64,000 nt of DNA from NCBI GenBank assembly GCA_964036045.1, contig OZ038400.1:12211079-12275078 (forward strand), given 5' to 3'. Below, one piece after another: positions 24,461-33,589 of the stretch (position 1 is its first letter; each line of letters starts with the position of its first letter). The stretch comes from Eutreptiella sp. 'Long Island Sound 2002'. Lineage: Eukaryota; Euglenozoa; Euglenophyceae; Eutreptiales; Eutreptiaceae. Made by a program: the position numbers and the translations under genes. The notes below the pieces were generated by a model. That model made no database searches and was not told the origin of the DNA. It saw nothing but the letters and a program-made list of their open reading frames with translations.

Positions 24461-24929
24461 GTAGGTAGGTAGGTATCTTCGGGAGCTCGGGATGCCTCCT
24501 TTGACTTTGCAGGAAGAAGGTCTTACCAAGGGGACGTCCTGTTCCTCCCACTGCCCTATGTCAGGTGCCTCTTGAGCCGCTCCCGCATGTGCTTGGGAAG
24601 GCATTGTCGCGGCCACCCGGTCCATGTGTCCCAGGTGGGAGGGTGTCCCCACATGTGTCCATGGGTAGGGCCACATGCCCCCTCCTTTGGGCGGCAGCTC
24701 TGGGGGGCTGCCCAGCCGTGTGGAGTATCTCTCACCACAAGGGGTATTGCTCCCGCTTGTCTGCGGTACGACCGCCTCACCCTTGTGGCTTGAGTGGCGG
24801 GGCCACTCTGCTTGGCAGGTGACCCCCTCCTGGACTGTGTACCGGCTCGCCTGTCACCAGTTGCTGCCATGGCTCCGGGTGACGTTTGCCATGGTCCCCG
24901 ATGCAGCCTGGCCGGACTCGGACCAGTGG
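24461..24929 (-). mobile_element. GC-rich element, inverted copy inside the insertion
   Basis: The reverse complement of the elements at 959, 3885 and 7419. It is diverged by eye with small indels (469 versus 465 bp). The tail end coincides exactly with the edge of the insertion. At the other end, similarity to the satellite copies stops at GACCAGTGGCC, while here the sequence continues into further GC-rich DNA. This shows that the satellite copies are shortened versions of something longer. Confidence 0.75.
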
Positions 24930-25043
24930 CCTTGGAGTACCGCTCCTGCCACTGGCCCGGTGGGTCGGCTGGGTTGCCCCAGTGCGTCCGACCCATGGGG
25001 TATTGGTTCTTTTCTGTCCCTCGGCCGCCCTACATGTGTGCAG

Positions 25044-25238
25044 TGTCCTGGGCCGCTGGGCTCCTGTTCACCGGTGTGCCCGCGCGGTTTGCTGTGTTGC
25101 GTCTGCGCTGTCCTTGGCCAGCTGGCTCCTGTTCACCGGTGTGCTCGCTCGGTGTGTTGCGTTGCATGTGCGGTGTCCTGGGCCACTGGGCTCCTGTTCA
25201 CTGGTGTGCGTGCTGTGTGCGGTGCGCGTGTGCCATGA
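25044..25238. repeat. 65-bp tandem repeat, three copies
   Basis: TGTCCTGGGCC and the following CTCCTGTTCACCGGTGTG recur from 25044, 25109 and 25174, a 65-bp period with moderate divergence. The unit is G+T rich on the plus strand. Several frames are open through it because the unit is stop-poor; I do not regard them as coding. Confidence 0.85.
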
Positions 25239-25274
25239 GTGATTGTGTCCCTCTTCCTCCCCCCCTAATGTTCG

Positions 25275-25304
25275 TTTTTTTTTTTTTTTTGGAAAAAAAA
25301 AAAA
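25275..25304. repeat. T16-GG-A12 homopolymer inverted repeat
   Basis: Sixteen T, two G, then twelve A form a nearly perfect snap-back sequence. On the minus strand the A16 follows the upstream part of the insertion, so it may mark an internal poly(A) join between two fused parts, or simply be a slippage-prone tract. Confidence 0.8.
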
Positions 25305-25635
25305 GGAGAAAAACAGGGGCGCGCGTACACTGCAGGCACAGGCATGGGCAGCTGGTGCGGCGGTGCAATAGCGTTGTGTCCTCTGGCGTGTGTCGTCAAT
25401 GCTGTGACGGCGGTCGCGCCCCAAGGGTGCGGCTCACGCGTCCTGATGTACACGGGCTTGGGTCAGGGTGGCTTTGGTGAGGTGTCTCTTTGCTTCTGGA
25501 GCTGGCTGGTTACGCGGCTGTGTGGGCTGTGGGTGTGGGCAGTGGTTACGTTGTTCCCTCGGCGGGCTTGGTTAGGAGTCAAGGGTTAGCGGTTTCGGGG
25601 TATGGCTCGGGTTTGATTTATGCTTGGGTTCTGGC

Positions 25636-26499
25636 TCAGTTAGGCGGTTGCGACGGTAGCGGACCTGGGTTCAGTGCCTTTGGGCGTAGTGCTTCTCGTT
25701 GTCGTGTGCGTTGGCTTCCTTCGGCGTCCGGTTCGTTTGGTGACTTCTGGGCGGGGCCTGGCGTGGCGCCCCGTGGGGGTGGTTTGCTGGGTAACGGGGT
25801 TAGGTGGCGGCGCCGCTGGTCGGGGGGGTCAGGCGCGTCGTGTTGTGTGGCGCGCAGGGCTCCTGGGGTGCTGTGGGTTTCGCCGGTGTCGGTGCGCCGA
25901 CGCTTGTGGGGTGGTGAGGGGGTGTGTTTGTGCGGGGCTGGGCTTTGGGTGATGTCCCACAGGCGGATGCCGTCTCGCTGTGTCTCCTGGAGGGTCTGCC
26001 GCAGGCGCCTGGGGACATACGGGTGGTTCCTGGGGCGCGGGGAGGTTGCGGGGTTGGACTCCCAGGGGGTGGAGCGCATCGGCCAGCATGGCTTCCCATG
26101 CGGCCTGCGGCATCCACCCCCCCGCTGGCCGGAGGCGGCAGTTCTCCACCGATCCCTTGCGAGCCGATGGACCAGGCCCTCGAGGGAGGGCTCTCCTCGG
26201 ACCCACTTTCGTAGCTCCCAGAGCTGCGTGTGGGTCCAGCGCTGCCACCGCTGTTCCTGGGCGGGCCTGCGGTCTTGGGCGGAGGAGTGGGCGTGGGTGG
26301 GTATGACGGGGTCGTGGGGACCGGTGGCGGTGGCGGGCCTGGGGGATTCTTCGTAGTCCGGTTCCGTGGGGGTGCGTGTGGAGTGGGGGCGCGCGCGGAT
26401 GTGGACCCGCGGGTGTGCGCGTACGGTCTCCGCCTCAGCGTTGGGCGGGGACTCGCGGCAGCGGCGATGGTGGGGCATACGCTGTATGTGGGCTGTCAT
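25636..26499 (-). CDS. Doubtful 287-residue open frame in the insertion
   Basis: Starting at MTAHIQRMPHH, the frame is rich in Pro, Arg, His and Thr. Residues about 87-121 (RWTHTQLWELRKWV and following, ending near RDRWRTAAS) have tryptophan and leucine spacing loosely like a Myb/SANT or helix-turn-helix segment. Such segments occur in DNA-binding parts of some non-LTR retrotransposon proteins; this is resemblance only. Against a real gene: a plus-strand frame of 288 codons (25490-26356) overlaps most of it, the region has few stop codons on either strand because it is GC rich, and the composition mirrors the G+T-rich strand. It sits near what would be the 5' end of the insertion, which is the only positional support. 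Confidence 0.15.
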   Translation of the reverse strand: MTAHIQRMPHHRRCRESPPNAEAETVRAHPRVHIRARPHSTRTPTEPDYEESPRPATATGPHDPVIPTHAHSSAQDRRPAQEQRWQRWTHTQLWELRKWVRGEPSLEGLVHRLARDRWRTAASGQRGGGCRRPHGKPCWPMRSTPWESNPATSPRPRNHPYVPRRLRQTLQETQRDGIRLWDITQSPAPHKHTPSPPHKRRRTDTGETHSTPGALRATQHDAPDPPDQRRRHLTPLPSKPPPRGATPGPAQKSPNEPDAEGSQRTRQREALRPKALNPGPLPSQPPN

Positions 26500-26551
26500 C
26501 GAGGGTCGGTAGGGGGGCGGGGACGCTGCTGGCGGACCCTGGCGTCGTTCT

Positions 26552-26577
26552 TTTTACTAGTGAGCCGATTTTACTAG
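26552..26577 (+). repeat. Right flank of insertion: doubled TTTTACTAG
   Basis: TTTTACTAGTGAG occurs twice, 17 bp apart (26552 and 26569), directly before the interrupted 418-bp unit resumes. The second copy pairs with 24452-24460 as the target-site direct repeat. The extra 17 bp accounts exactly for the difference between the observed 435 bp of flanking unit and the normal 418 bp. Confidence 0.7.
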
Positions 26578-27239
26578 TGAGCGGTGGACCTTAATGGAGC
26601 TGCGGCGGCTGGACAATGTTTTGGTTTGGCAAAGCAGGTTCAAATGTCCATGCCTCGATCACAGAGACCTCACCAACGTGATTGGCTTGGGGCACAGAAG
26701 CGGTGGATGCATCCTGAAGGGGTCCCCCGGGTTGCCGACTATGCCTATGGAGAACTACCGAGAAACATGCCTTTTTGTATGTATGGTTTGTGGTAAATAG
26801 CGGAGAGACCAGCAAGGGGAGCATCCCGGGTGAGCAACTATGGGTTGGAATGTGATGTAATCATTGAGAGGAAGGCATTTGTGAAGTGGAATGCATTCTG
26901 AAAGTGGTAGAAGGCCGTGGTGCAGAGCAAAGTATACCCAGCACCCTCCTTGTGTGGCGAAAAACATGCCCAATTTTTACCCCGATTTTAGCAGTAAGCG
27001 GTGGACCTTAATGGAGCTGCGGCGGCTGGACAATGTTTTGGTTTGGCAAAGCGAGTTCAGATGTCCATGCCCTGATCCCAGAGACCTCACCAACGCGATT
27101 GGCTTGGGGTACAGAAGCCGTGGATACATCCTGAAGGGATCCCTTGGGTTGCCGACTATGCCTATGGAGAACTACCGAGAAACATGCCTCATTTGTATGT
27201 ATGGTTTGTGGTAAACATCAGAGAGACCAGCAAGGGGAG
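26578..27239 (+). repeat. 418-bp tandem repeat, array 2, right part
   Basis: Completion of the interrupted unit, then units starting at 26735 and 27152. The last breaks off after CAAGGGGAG, the same point as at 10389. The 107-codon plus-strand frame is intact at 26891-27214. Confidence 0.93.
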
Positions 27240-27591
27240 TGCCATGCATCTTGAATGACAAGGCATGGTGGCTTTTTGTGCAATTGCTACGGGAACAAAT
27301 CCAGCAATGAACATCTCATCACATTAGTGCCAGAGAGTCACCCGTGAGGCCGAACCTTTACTAGGTAGCACGTTCAGGGTGGATAATCCACGTTGTCTTG
27401 CAGGGTGCTCAGAGGCTCTGCAATCGCCGTGCATTTTTTTGCTTCACTGTTGACTACCCTAGCCACAGCCGTGCTACCCAGCTGGGTGCAGTGCATGAGC
27501 TTTTGAATGACAATGCATGGTGTGGTTCGGTTAAATCGCCAGGGCAGCAGGGTTCACCCAGATAGCTAGGATCCATAGAGCGAAAAAAAAA
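27240..27591 (+). other. Junction segment with A9, copy 2
   Basis: Closely similar to 10390-10737. It ends in nine A (27583-27591) that touch CCCTAA directly. The two ATGACAA...GGCATGGTG or ATGACAATGCATGGTG boxes lie near 27255 and 27507. The inverted repeat has six-base arms here (GTGGATAATCCAC). It has no open frame of interest. Confidence 0.6.
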
Positions 27592-27617
27592 CCCTAACCC
27601 TAACCCTAACCCTAACC
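27592..27617 (+). repeat. Interstitial telomere repeat, four perfect CCCTAA units
   Basis: Four uninterrupted CCCTAA units plus CC, immediately after A9 and immediately before satellite starting TGTCATCAG. It is perfect, unlike the degenerate tract at 10779, so it is probably the younger of the two or the better-preserved copy. C-rich strand on plus: interior to the right. Confidence 0.95.
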
Positions 27618-30600
27618 TGTCATCAGTACCCCTGGGTCAAGAACTCTGTCATCAGTACCCCTGGGCCAAGAACTCTGTCATCAGAACCCCTGGGCCAAGA
27701 ACTCTGTCATCAGTGACCCTGGGTCTAGAACTCTCTCATTAGTACCCCTGGGCCACGAACTCTGTCATCAGTACCCCTGGGCCAAGAACTCTGTCATCGG
27801 TACCCCCGGGCCAAGAACTCTGTCATCAGTACCCCTGGCTCAAGAACTCCCTCATTAGTAACCGTGGGTTAAGAACTCTGTCATCAGTACCCCTGGGTCT
27901 AGAACTCTGTCATCAGTACCTCTGGGCCAAGAAATCTGTCTTCAGTACCCTTGTGCCAAGTACTCTGTCGTCAGTAGCCGTGGGCCAAGAACTCTGTCGT
28001 CAGTAGCACTGGGTCAAGAACTCTTTTATCAATACCCCTGGGTGTAGAACTCTGTCATCAGTACCTTTGGGTCAAGAACTCTGTCATCAGTACCCCTGGG
28101 TCAAGAACTCTGTCATCAGTACCCCTGGACCAGGAACTGTCTCATTAGTACCCCTGGGCCAAGAACTCTGTCTTCAGTACCCCCGGGCCAAGAACTCTGT
28201 CATCAGTACAGCCGGGTCAAGAACTCTCTCATCAGTACCCCTGGGTCAAGAACTCTCTCATCAGTACCCCTGGGTCAAGAACTTTCTCATCAGGAACCCT
28301 GGACCAAGAACTCTGTCATCAGTACCCCCGGGTCAAGAACTCTGTCATTAATATCCCTGGGTCTAGAACTCTGTCATCAGTACCCCTGGGCAAAGAAATC
28401 TGTCTTCAGTACTCTTGGGCTGAGTACTCTGTCGTCAGTAGCCCTTGGCCAAGAACTCTGTCATCAGTACCCCTGGGCCAAGAACTCTGTCATCAATACC
28501 CCTGGGTCTAGAACTCTGTCATCAGTACCCCTGGGTCAAGAAGTCTGTCATCAGTACCCCTGGGTCAAGAACTCTGTCATCAGTACCCCTGGGCCAGGAA
28601 CTCTCTCATTAGTACCCCTGGGGCAAGTACTCTGTCTTCAGTACCCCTGCGCCAAGAACTCTGTCATCAGTACCGCCGGGTCAAGAAATCTCTCATCAGT
28701 ACCCCTGGGTCAAGAACTCTCTCATCAGTACCCCTGGGTCAAGAACTCTGTCATCAGTACCCCTGGGTCAAGAACTCTCTCATCAGTACCCCTGGGCCAA
28801 GTACTCTATCGTCAGTACCCCTGGGTCAAGAACTCTCTCATCAGTACCCCTGGGCGGAGAACTCTGTCATCAGTACCCCTGGGTCAAGAACTCTGTCATT
28901 AATATCCTTGGGTCTAGAACTCTGTCATCGGTACCCCTGGGCCAAGAACTCTGTCATCAGTACCCCTGGGCCAAGAACTCTGTCATCAGTACCCCTGGGC
29001 CAAGAACTCTGTCGTCAGTACCCCTGGGCCAAGAACTCTGTAATCAGTAGCCCTGGGTCAACAACTCTGTCATCAGTACCCCTGGGCCCAGAACTCTGTC
29101 ATCAGTACCCCTGGGCCAAAAACTCTGTCATCAGTACCCCTGGGCCAAGAACTCTGTCATCAGTACCCCTGGGCCACGAACTCTGTCATCAGTACCCCTG
29201 GGCCAAGACCTCTGTCATCAGTACCCCTGGGCCAAGAACTCTGTCATCAGTACCCCTGGGTTTAGAACTCTGTCATCAGTACCCCTTGGCCAAGAACTCT
29301 GTCATCAGTACCCCTGGGCCAAGAACTCTGTCATCAGTACCCCTGGGCCAAGAACCCTGTCATCAATACCCCTGGGCCACGAACTCTGCCATCAGTACCC
29401 CTGGGCCAAGAACTCTGTCATCAGTACCCCTGGGCGAAGAACTCTGTCATCAGTACCCCTGGGCCAGGATCTCTGTCATCAGTACCCCTGGGCCAAGAAC
29501 TCTGTCATCAGTACCCCTGGGCCAGGAACTCTGTCATCAGTACCCCTGGGTCTAGAACTCTCTGATCAGTACCCCTTGGCCAAGAACTCTGTCATCAGTA
29601 CCCCTTGGTCAAGAACTCTCTCCTCAGTACCCCCGGGTCAAGAACTCTCTCATCAGTACCCCTGGGTCAAGAACTCTGTCATTAATATCCCTCGGTCTAG
29701 AACTCTGTCATCAGTACCCCTGGGCCAAGAACTCTGTCTTCAGTACCCTTGCACCAAGTACTCTGTCGTCAGTAGCCCTGGGCCAACAACTCTGTCGTCA
29801 GTAGCCTCGGGTCAAGAACTCCATTATCAATACCCCTGGGTCTAGAACTCTGTCATCAGTACCCCTGGGTCAAGAAGTCTGTCATCAGTACCCCTGGGTC
29901 GAGAACTCTGTCATCAGTACCCCTGGGCCCAGAACTCTGTCATCAGTACCCCTGGGCCAAGAACTCTGTCATCAGTACCCCTGGGCCAAGAACTCTGTCA
30001 TCAGTACCCCTGGGCCAAGAACTCTGTCATCAGTACCCCTGGGTTTAGAACTCTGTCATCAGTACCCCTGGGCCAGGAACTCTGTCATCAGTACCCCTGG
30101 GCCAGGAACTCTCTCATCAGTACCCCTGGGCCAAGAACTCTGTCTTCAGTACCCCTGGGCGAAGAACTCTGTCATTAATATCCCTGGGTCTAGAACTCTG
30201 TCATCAGTACCCTTGGGCCAGAAAATCTGTCTTCAGTACCCTTGGGCCAAGTACTCTGTCGTCAGTAGCCCTGGGCCAAGAACTCTGTCGTCAGTAGCCC
30301 TGGCTCAAGAACTCTTTTATCAATACCCCTGGGTCTAGAACTCTGTCATCAGTACCCCTGGGTCAAGAACTCTGTCATCAGTACCCCTGGGTCAGGAACT
30401 CTGTCATCAGTACCCCGGGGCCAGCAACTCTCTCATAAGTACCCCTGGGCCAAGAACTCTGTCTTCAGTACCCCCAGGCCAAGAACTGTGTCATCAGTAC
30501 CGCCGGGTCAAGAACTCTCTCATCATTACCCCTGGGTCAAGAACTCTCTCATCAGTACCCCTGGGTCGAGAACTCTGTCATCAGTACCCCTGGGTCAAGA

Positions 30601-33589
30601 ACTCTCTCATCAATAACCCTGGGCCACGTACTCTATCGTCAGTACCCCTGGGTCAAGTACTCTCTCAGCAGTACCCCTAGGTCTAGAAATCTGTCATCAG
30701 TACCCCTGGGCCAAGAAATCTGTCTTCAGTACCCTTCGGCCAAGAACTCTGTCGTCAGTAGCCCTCGGCCAAGAGCTCTGTCGTCAGTAGCCCTGGGCCG
30801 AGAACTCTGTCATCAATATCCCTGGGTCTAGAACTCTGTCATCAGTACCCCTGGGTCAAGAACTCTGTCTTCAGTACCCCTGGGTCAAGAACTCTGTCAT
30901 CAGTATTCCTGGGTCAAGAACTCTGTCATTAATATCCCTCGGGCTAGAACTCTGGCATCAGTACCCCTGGGTCAAGAACTCTGTCTTCAGTACCCCTGGG
31001 CCAAGAACTCTGTCATCAGTACCCCTGGGCCAAGAACTCTGTCATCAGTACCCCTGGGCCAAGAACTCTGTCATCAGTACTCCTGGGTTCAGAACTCTGT
31101 CATCAGTACCCCTGGGCCAAGAACTCTGTCATCAGTACCCCTTGACCAAGAACTCTGTCATCAGTACCCCTGGGCCAAGAACTCTGTCATCAGTACCCCT
31201 GGGCCAAGAACTCTGTCATCAGTACCCCTGGGCCAAGAACTCTGTCATCAGTACCCCTGGGCTAAGAGCTCTGTCATCAATACCCCTGGGCCAAGAACTC
31301 TGTCATCAGTACCCCTGGGCCAAGAACTCTGTCATCAGTACCCCTAGGCCAAAAACTCTGTCATTAATATCCCTCTGTCTAGAACTCTGTAATCAGTACC
31401 CCTGGGCCAAGAACTCTGTCTTCAGTACCCTTGGGTCACGTACTCTGTCGTCAGTAGCCCTGGGCCAAGAACTCTGTCGTCAGTAGCCTCCGGCCAGGAA
31501 CTCTGTCATCAGTACCCCTGGGCCAAGGACTCTGTCATCAGTACCCCTGGGCCAAGAACTCTGTCATCAGTACCCCTGGGCCAAGAACTCTCTCATCAGT
31601 ACCCCTGGGCCAAGAACTCTGTCATCAGTACCCCTAGGCCAAAAACTCTGTCATCAGTACCCCTGGGTTTAGAACTCTTTCATCAGTACCCCTGGGCCAA
31701 GAACTCTGTCATCAATACCCCTGGGCCAAGAACTCTGTCATCAGTACCCCTGGGTCTAGAACTCTGTCATCAGTACCCCTAGGCCAAAAACTCTGTCATT
31801 AATATCCCTCTGTCTAGAACTCTTTTATCAATACCCCTGGGTCTAGAACTCTGTCATCAGTACCCCTGGGTCAAGAACTCTGTCATCAGTACCCCTGGGT
31901 CAAGAACTCTGTCATCAGTACCCCTGGGCCAGGAACTCTGTCATCAGTACCCCTGGGCCAAGAACTCTGTCATCAGTACCCCTGGGCCAAGAACTCTGTC
32001 ATCAGTACCCCTGGGCCAAGAACTCTGTCATCAGTACCCCTGGGCGAAGAACTCTGTCATCAGTACCCCTAGGCCAAAAACTCTGTCATCAGTACCCCTC
32101 GGCCAAAAACTCTGTCATCAGTACCCCTGGGCCAAGAACTCTGTCATCAGTACCCCTGGGCCAAGAACTCTGTCATCAGTACCCCTTGGCCCAGAACTCT
32201 GTCATCAGTACCCCTGGGCCAAGGACTCTGTCATCAGTACCCCTGGGCCAAGAACTCTGTCATCAGTACCCCTGGGCCAAAAACTCTGTCATCAATACCC
32301 CTGGGCAGGGAACTCTGTCATCAGTACCCCTGGGCCAAGAACTCTGTCATCAGTACCCCTGGGCCAAGAACTCTGTCATCAGTACCCCTGGGCCAAGATC
32401 TCTGTCATCAGTACCCCTGGGTCAAGAACTCTGTCTTCAGTACCCCTGGGCCAAGATCTCAGTCATCAGTACCCCTGGGTCAAGAACTCTGTCTTCAGTA
32501 CCCCCTGGGTCAACAACTCTCTCATCAGTACCCCTCAGCCAAGAACTCTGTCATTAATATCCCTCGGTCTAGAACTCTGTCATCAGTACCCATGGGTCAG
32601 GAACTCTGTCATCAGTACCCCCGGGTCAAGAACTCTCTCATCAGTACCCCTGGGCCAAGAACTCTGTCTTCAGTACCCCTGGGTCTAGAACTCTCTTATC
32701 AGTACCCCTGGGCCAGGAACTCTCCCACCAGTACGCCTGGGCCAAGAACTCACTCATCAGTACCCCTAGGCCAAGAACTGTGTCATCAGTACCCCTGGGT
32801 CAAGAACTCTGGCATCAGTACGCCTGGGCCAAGAACTCTGTCTTCAGTACCCCTGGGCCAAGAACTCTGTCATCAGTACCCCCGGGCCAAGAACTCTGTC
32901 TTCAGTACCCCTGGGCCAGGAACTCTGTCTTCAGTACCCCCGGGCCAGGAACTCTGTCATCAGTACCCCTGGGCCAAGAACTCTGTCTTCAGTACCCCTG
33001 GGCCAAGAACTCTGTCATCAGTACCCCTGGGCCAGGAACTCTGTCATCAGTACCCCTGGGCCAAGAACCCTGTCATCAGTCCCCCTGGGCCAAGAACTCT
33101 GTCTTCAGTACCCCTGGGCCAAGAACTCTGTCATCAGTACTGCTTGGCCGAGAACTCTGTCTTCAGTACCCCTGGGCCAAGAGCTCTGTCTTCAGTACCC
33201 CTGGGCCAAGAACTCTGTCATCAGTACCCGTGGGTCAAGAAGTCTCCCATCAGCACCCCTGGTCCAGGAACTCTGTCTTCAGTACCCCTGGGCCAAGAAC
33301 TCTGTCATCAAAACCCCTGGGCCAAGAACTCTGTCTTCAGTACCCCTGGACCAAGAACTCTGTCATCAGTACCCCTGGGCCAAGAACTCTGTCATCAGTA
33401 CCCCTGGGTCTAGAACTCTCTGATCAGTCCCCCTGGGCCAAGAACTCTCTCATCAGTACCCCTGGGCCAAGAACTCTGTCATCAGTACCCCTGGGCCAAG
33501 CACTCTGTCCTCAGTACCCCTGGGCCAAGAACTCTGTCTTCAGTACCCCTGGGCCAAGAACTCTGTCTTCAGTACCCCTGGGCCAAGAA

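Larger units (their letters stand above)
24461..26577 (-). mobile_element. 2.1-kb GC-rich insertion, retroposon-like
   Basis: It interrupts a 418-bp unit and is flanked by direct repeats of TTTTACTAG. On the minus strand it reads from about 26550 to a tail of repeated CCTA units at 24461-24477. In that direction it contains a 287-codon open frame near the start, an A16/T12 tract, three 65-bp tandem repeats, and then the 465-bp element known from three other places in the window. No reverse transcriptase, transposase or terminal inverted repeat is seen, so it would be non-autonomous. The tail and the variable truncation of related copies favour a retroposon over a DNA transposon. A recombination insert carrying foreign subtelomeric DNA is the main alternative. 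Confidence 0.6.

Noticed and set aside
25261-25270. CCCTAA next to T16 as a third telomere join
   Set aside because: Only one hexamer inside a C-run, and on the wrong side of the homopolymer for the order seen at 27583-27617.
25490-26356. 288-residue plus-strand frame in the GC-rich insertion
   Set aside because: It overlaps the minus-strand frame almost completely; Gly, Val and Trp richness mirrors the G+T bias. It lies antisense to the presumed direction of the element.
9466-27617. Head-to-head telomere fusion
   Set aside because: Both telomere tracts are CCCTAA on the same strand; no TTAGGG tract faces them.
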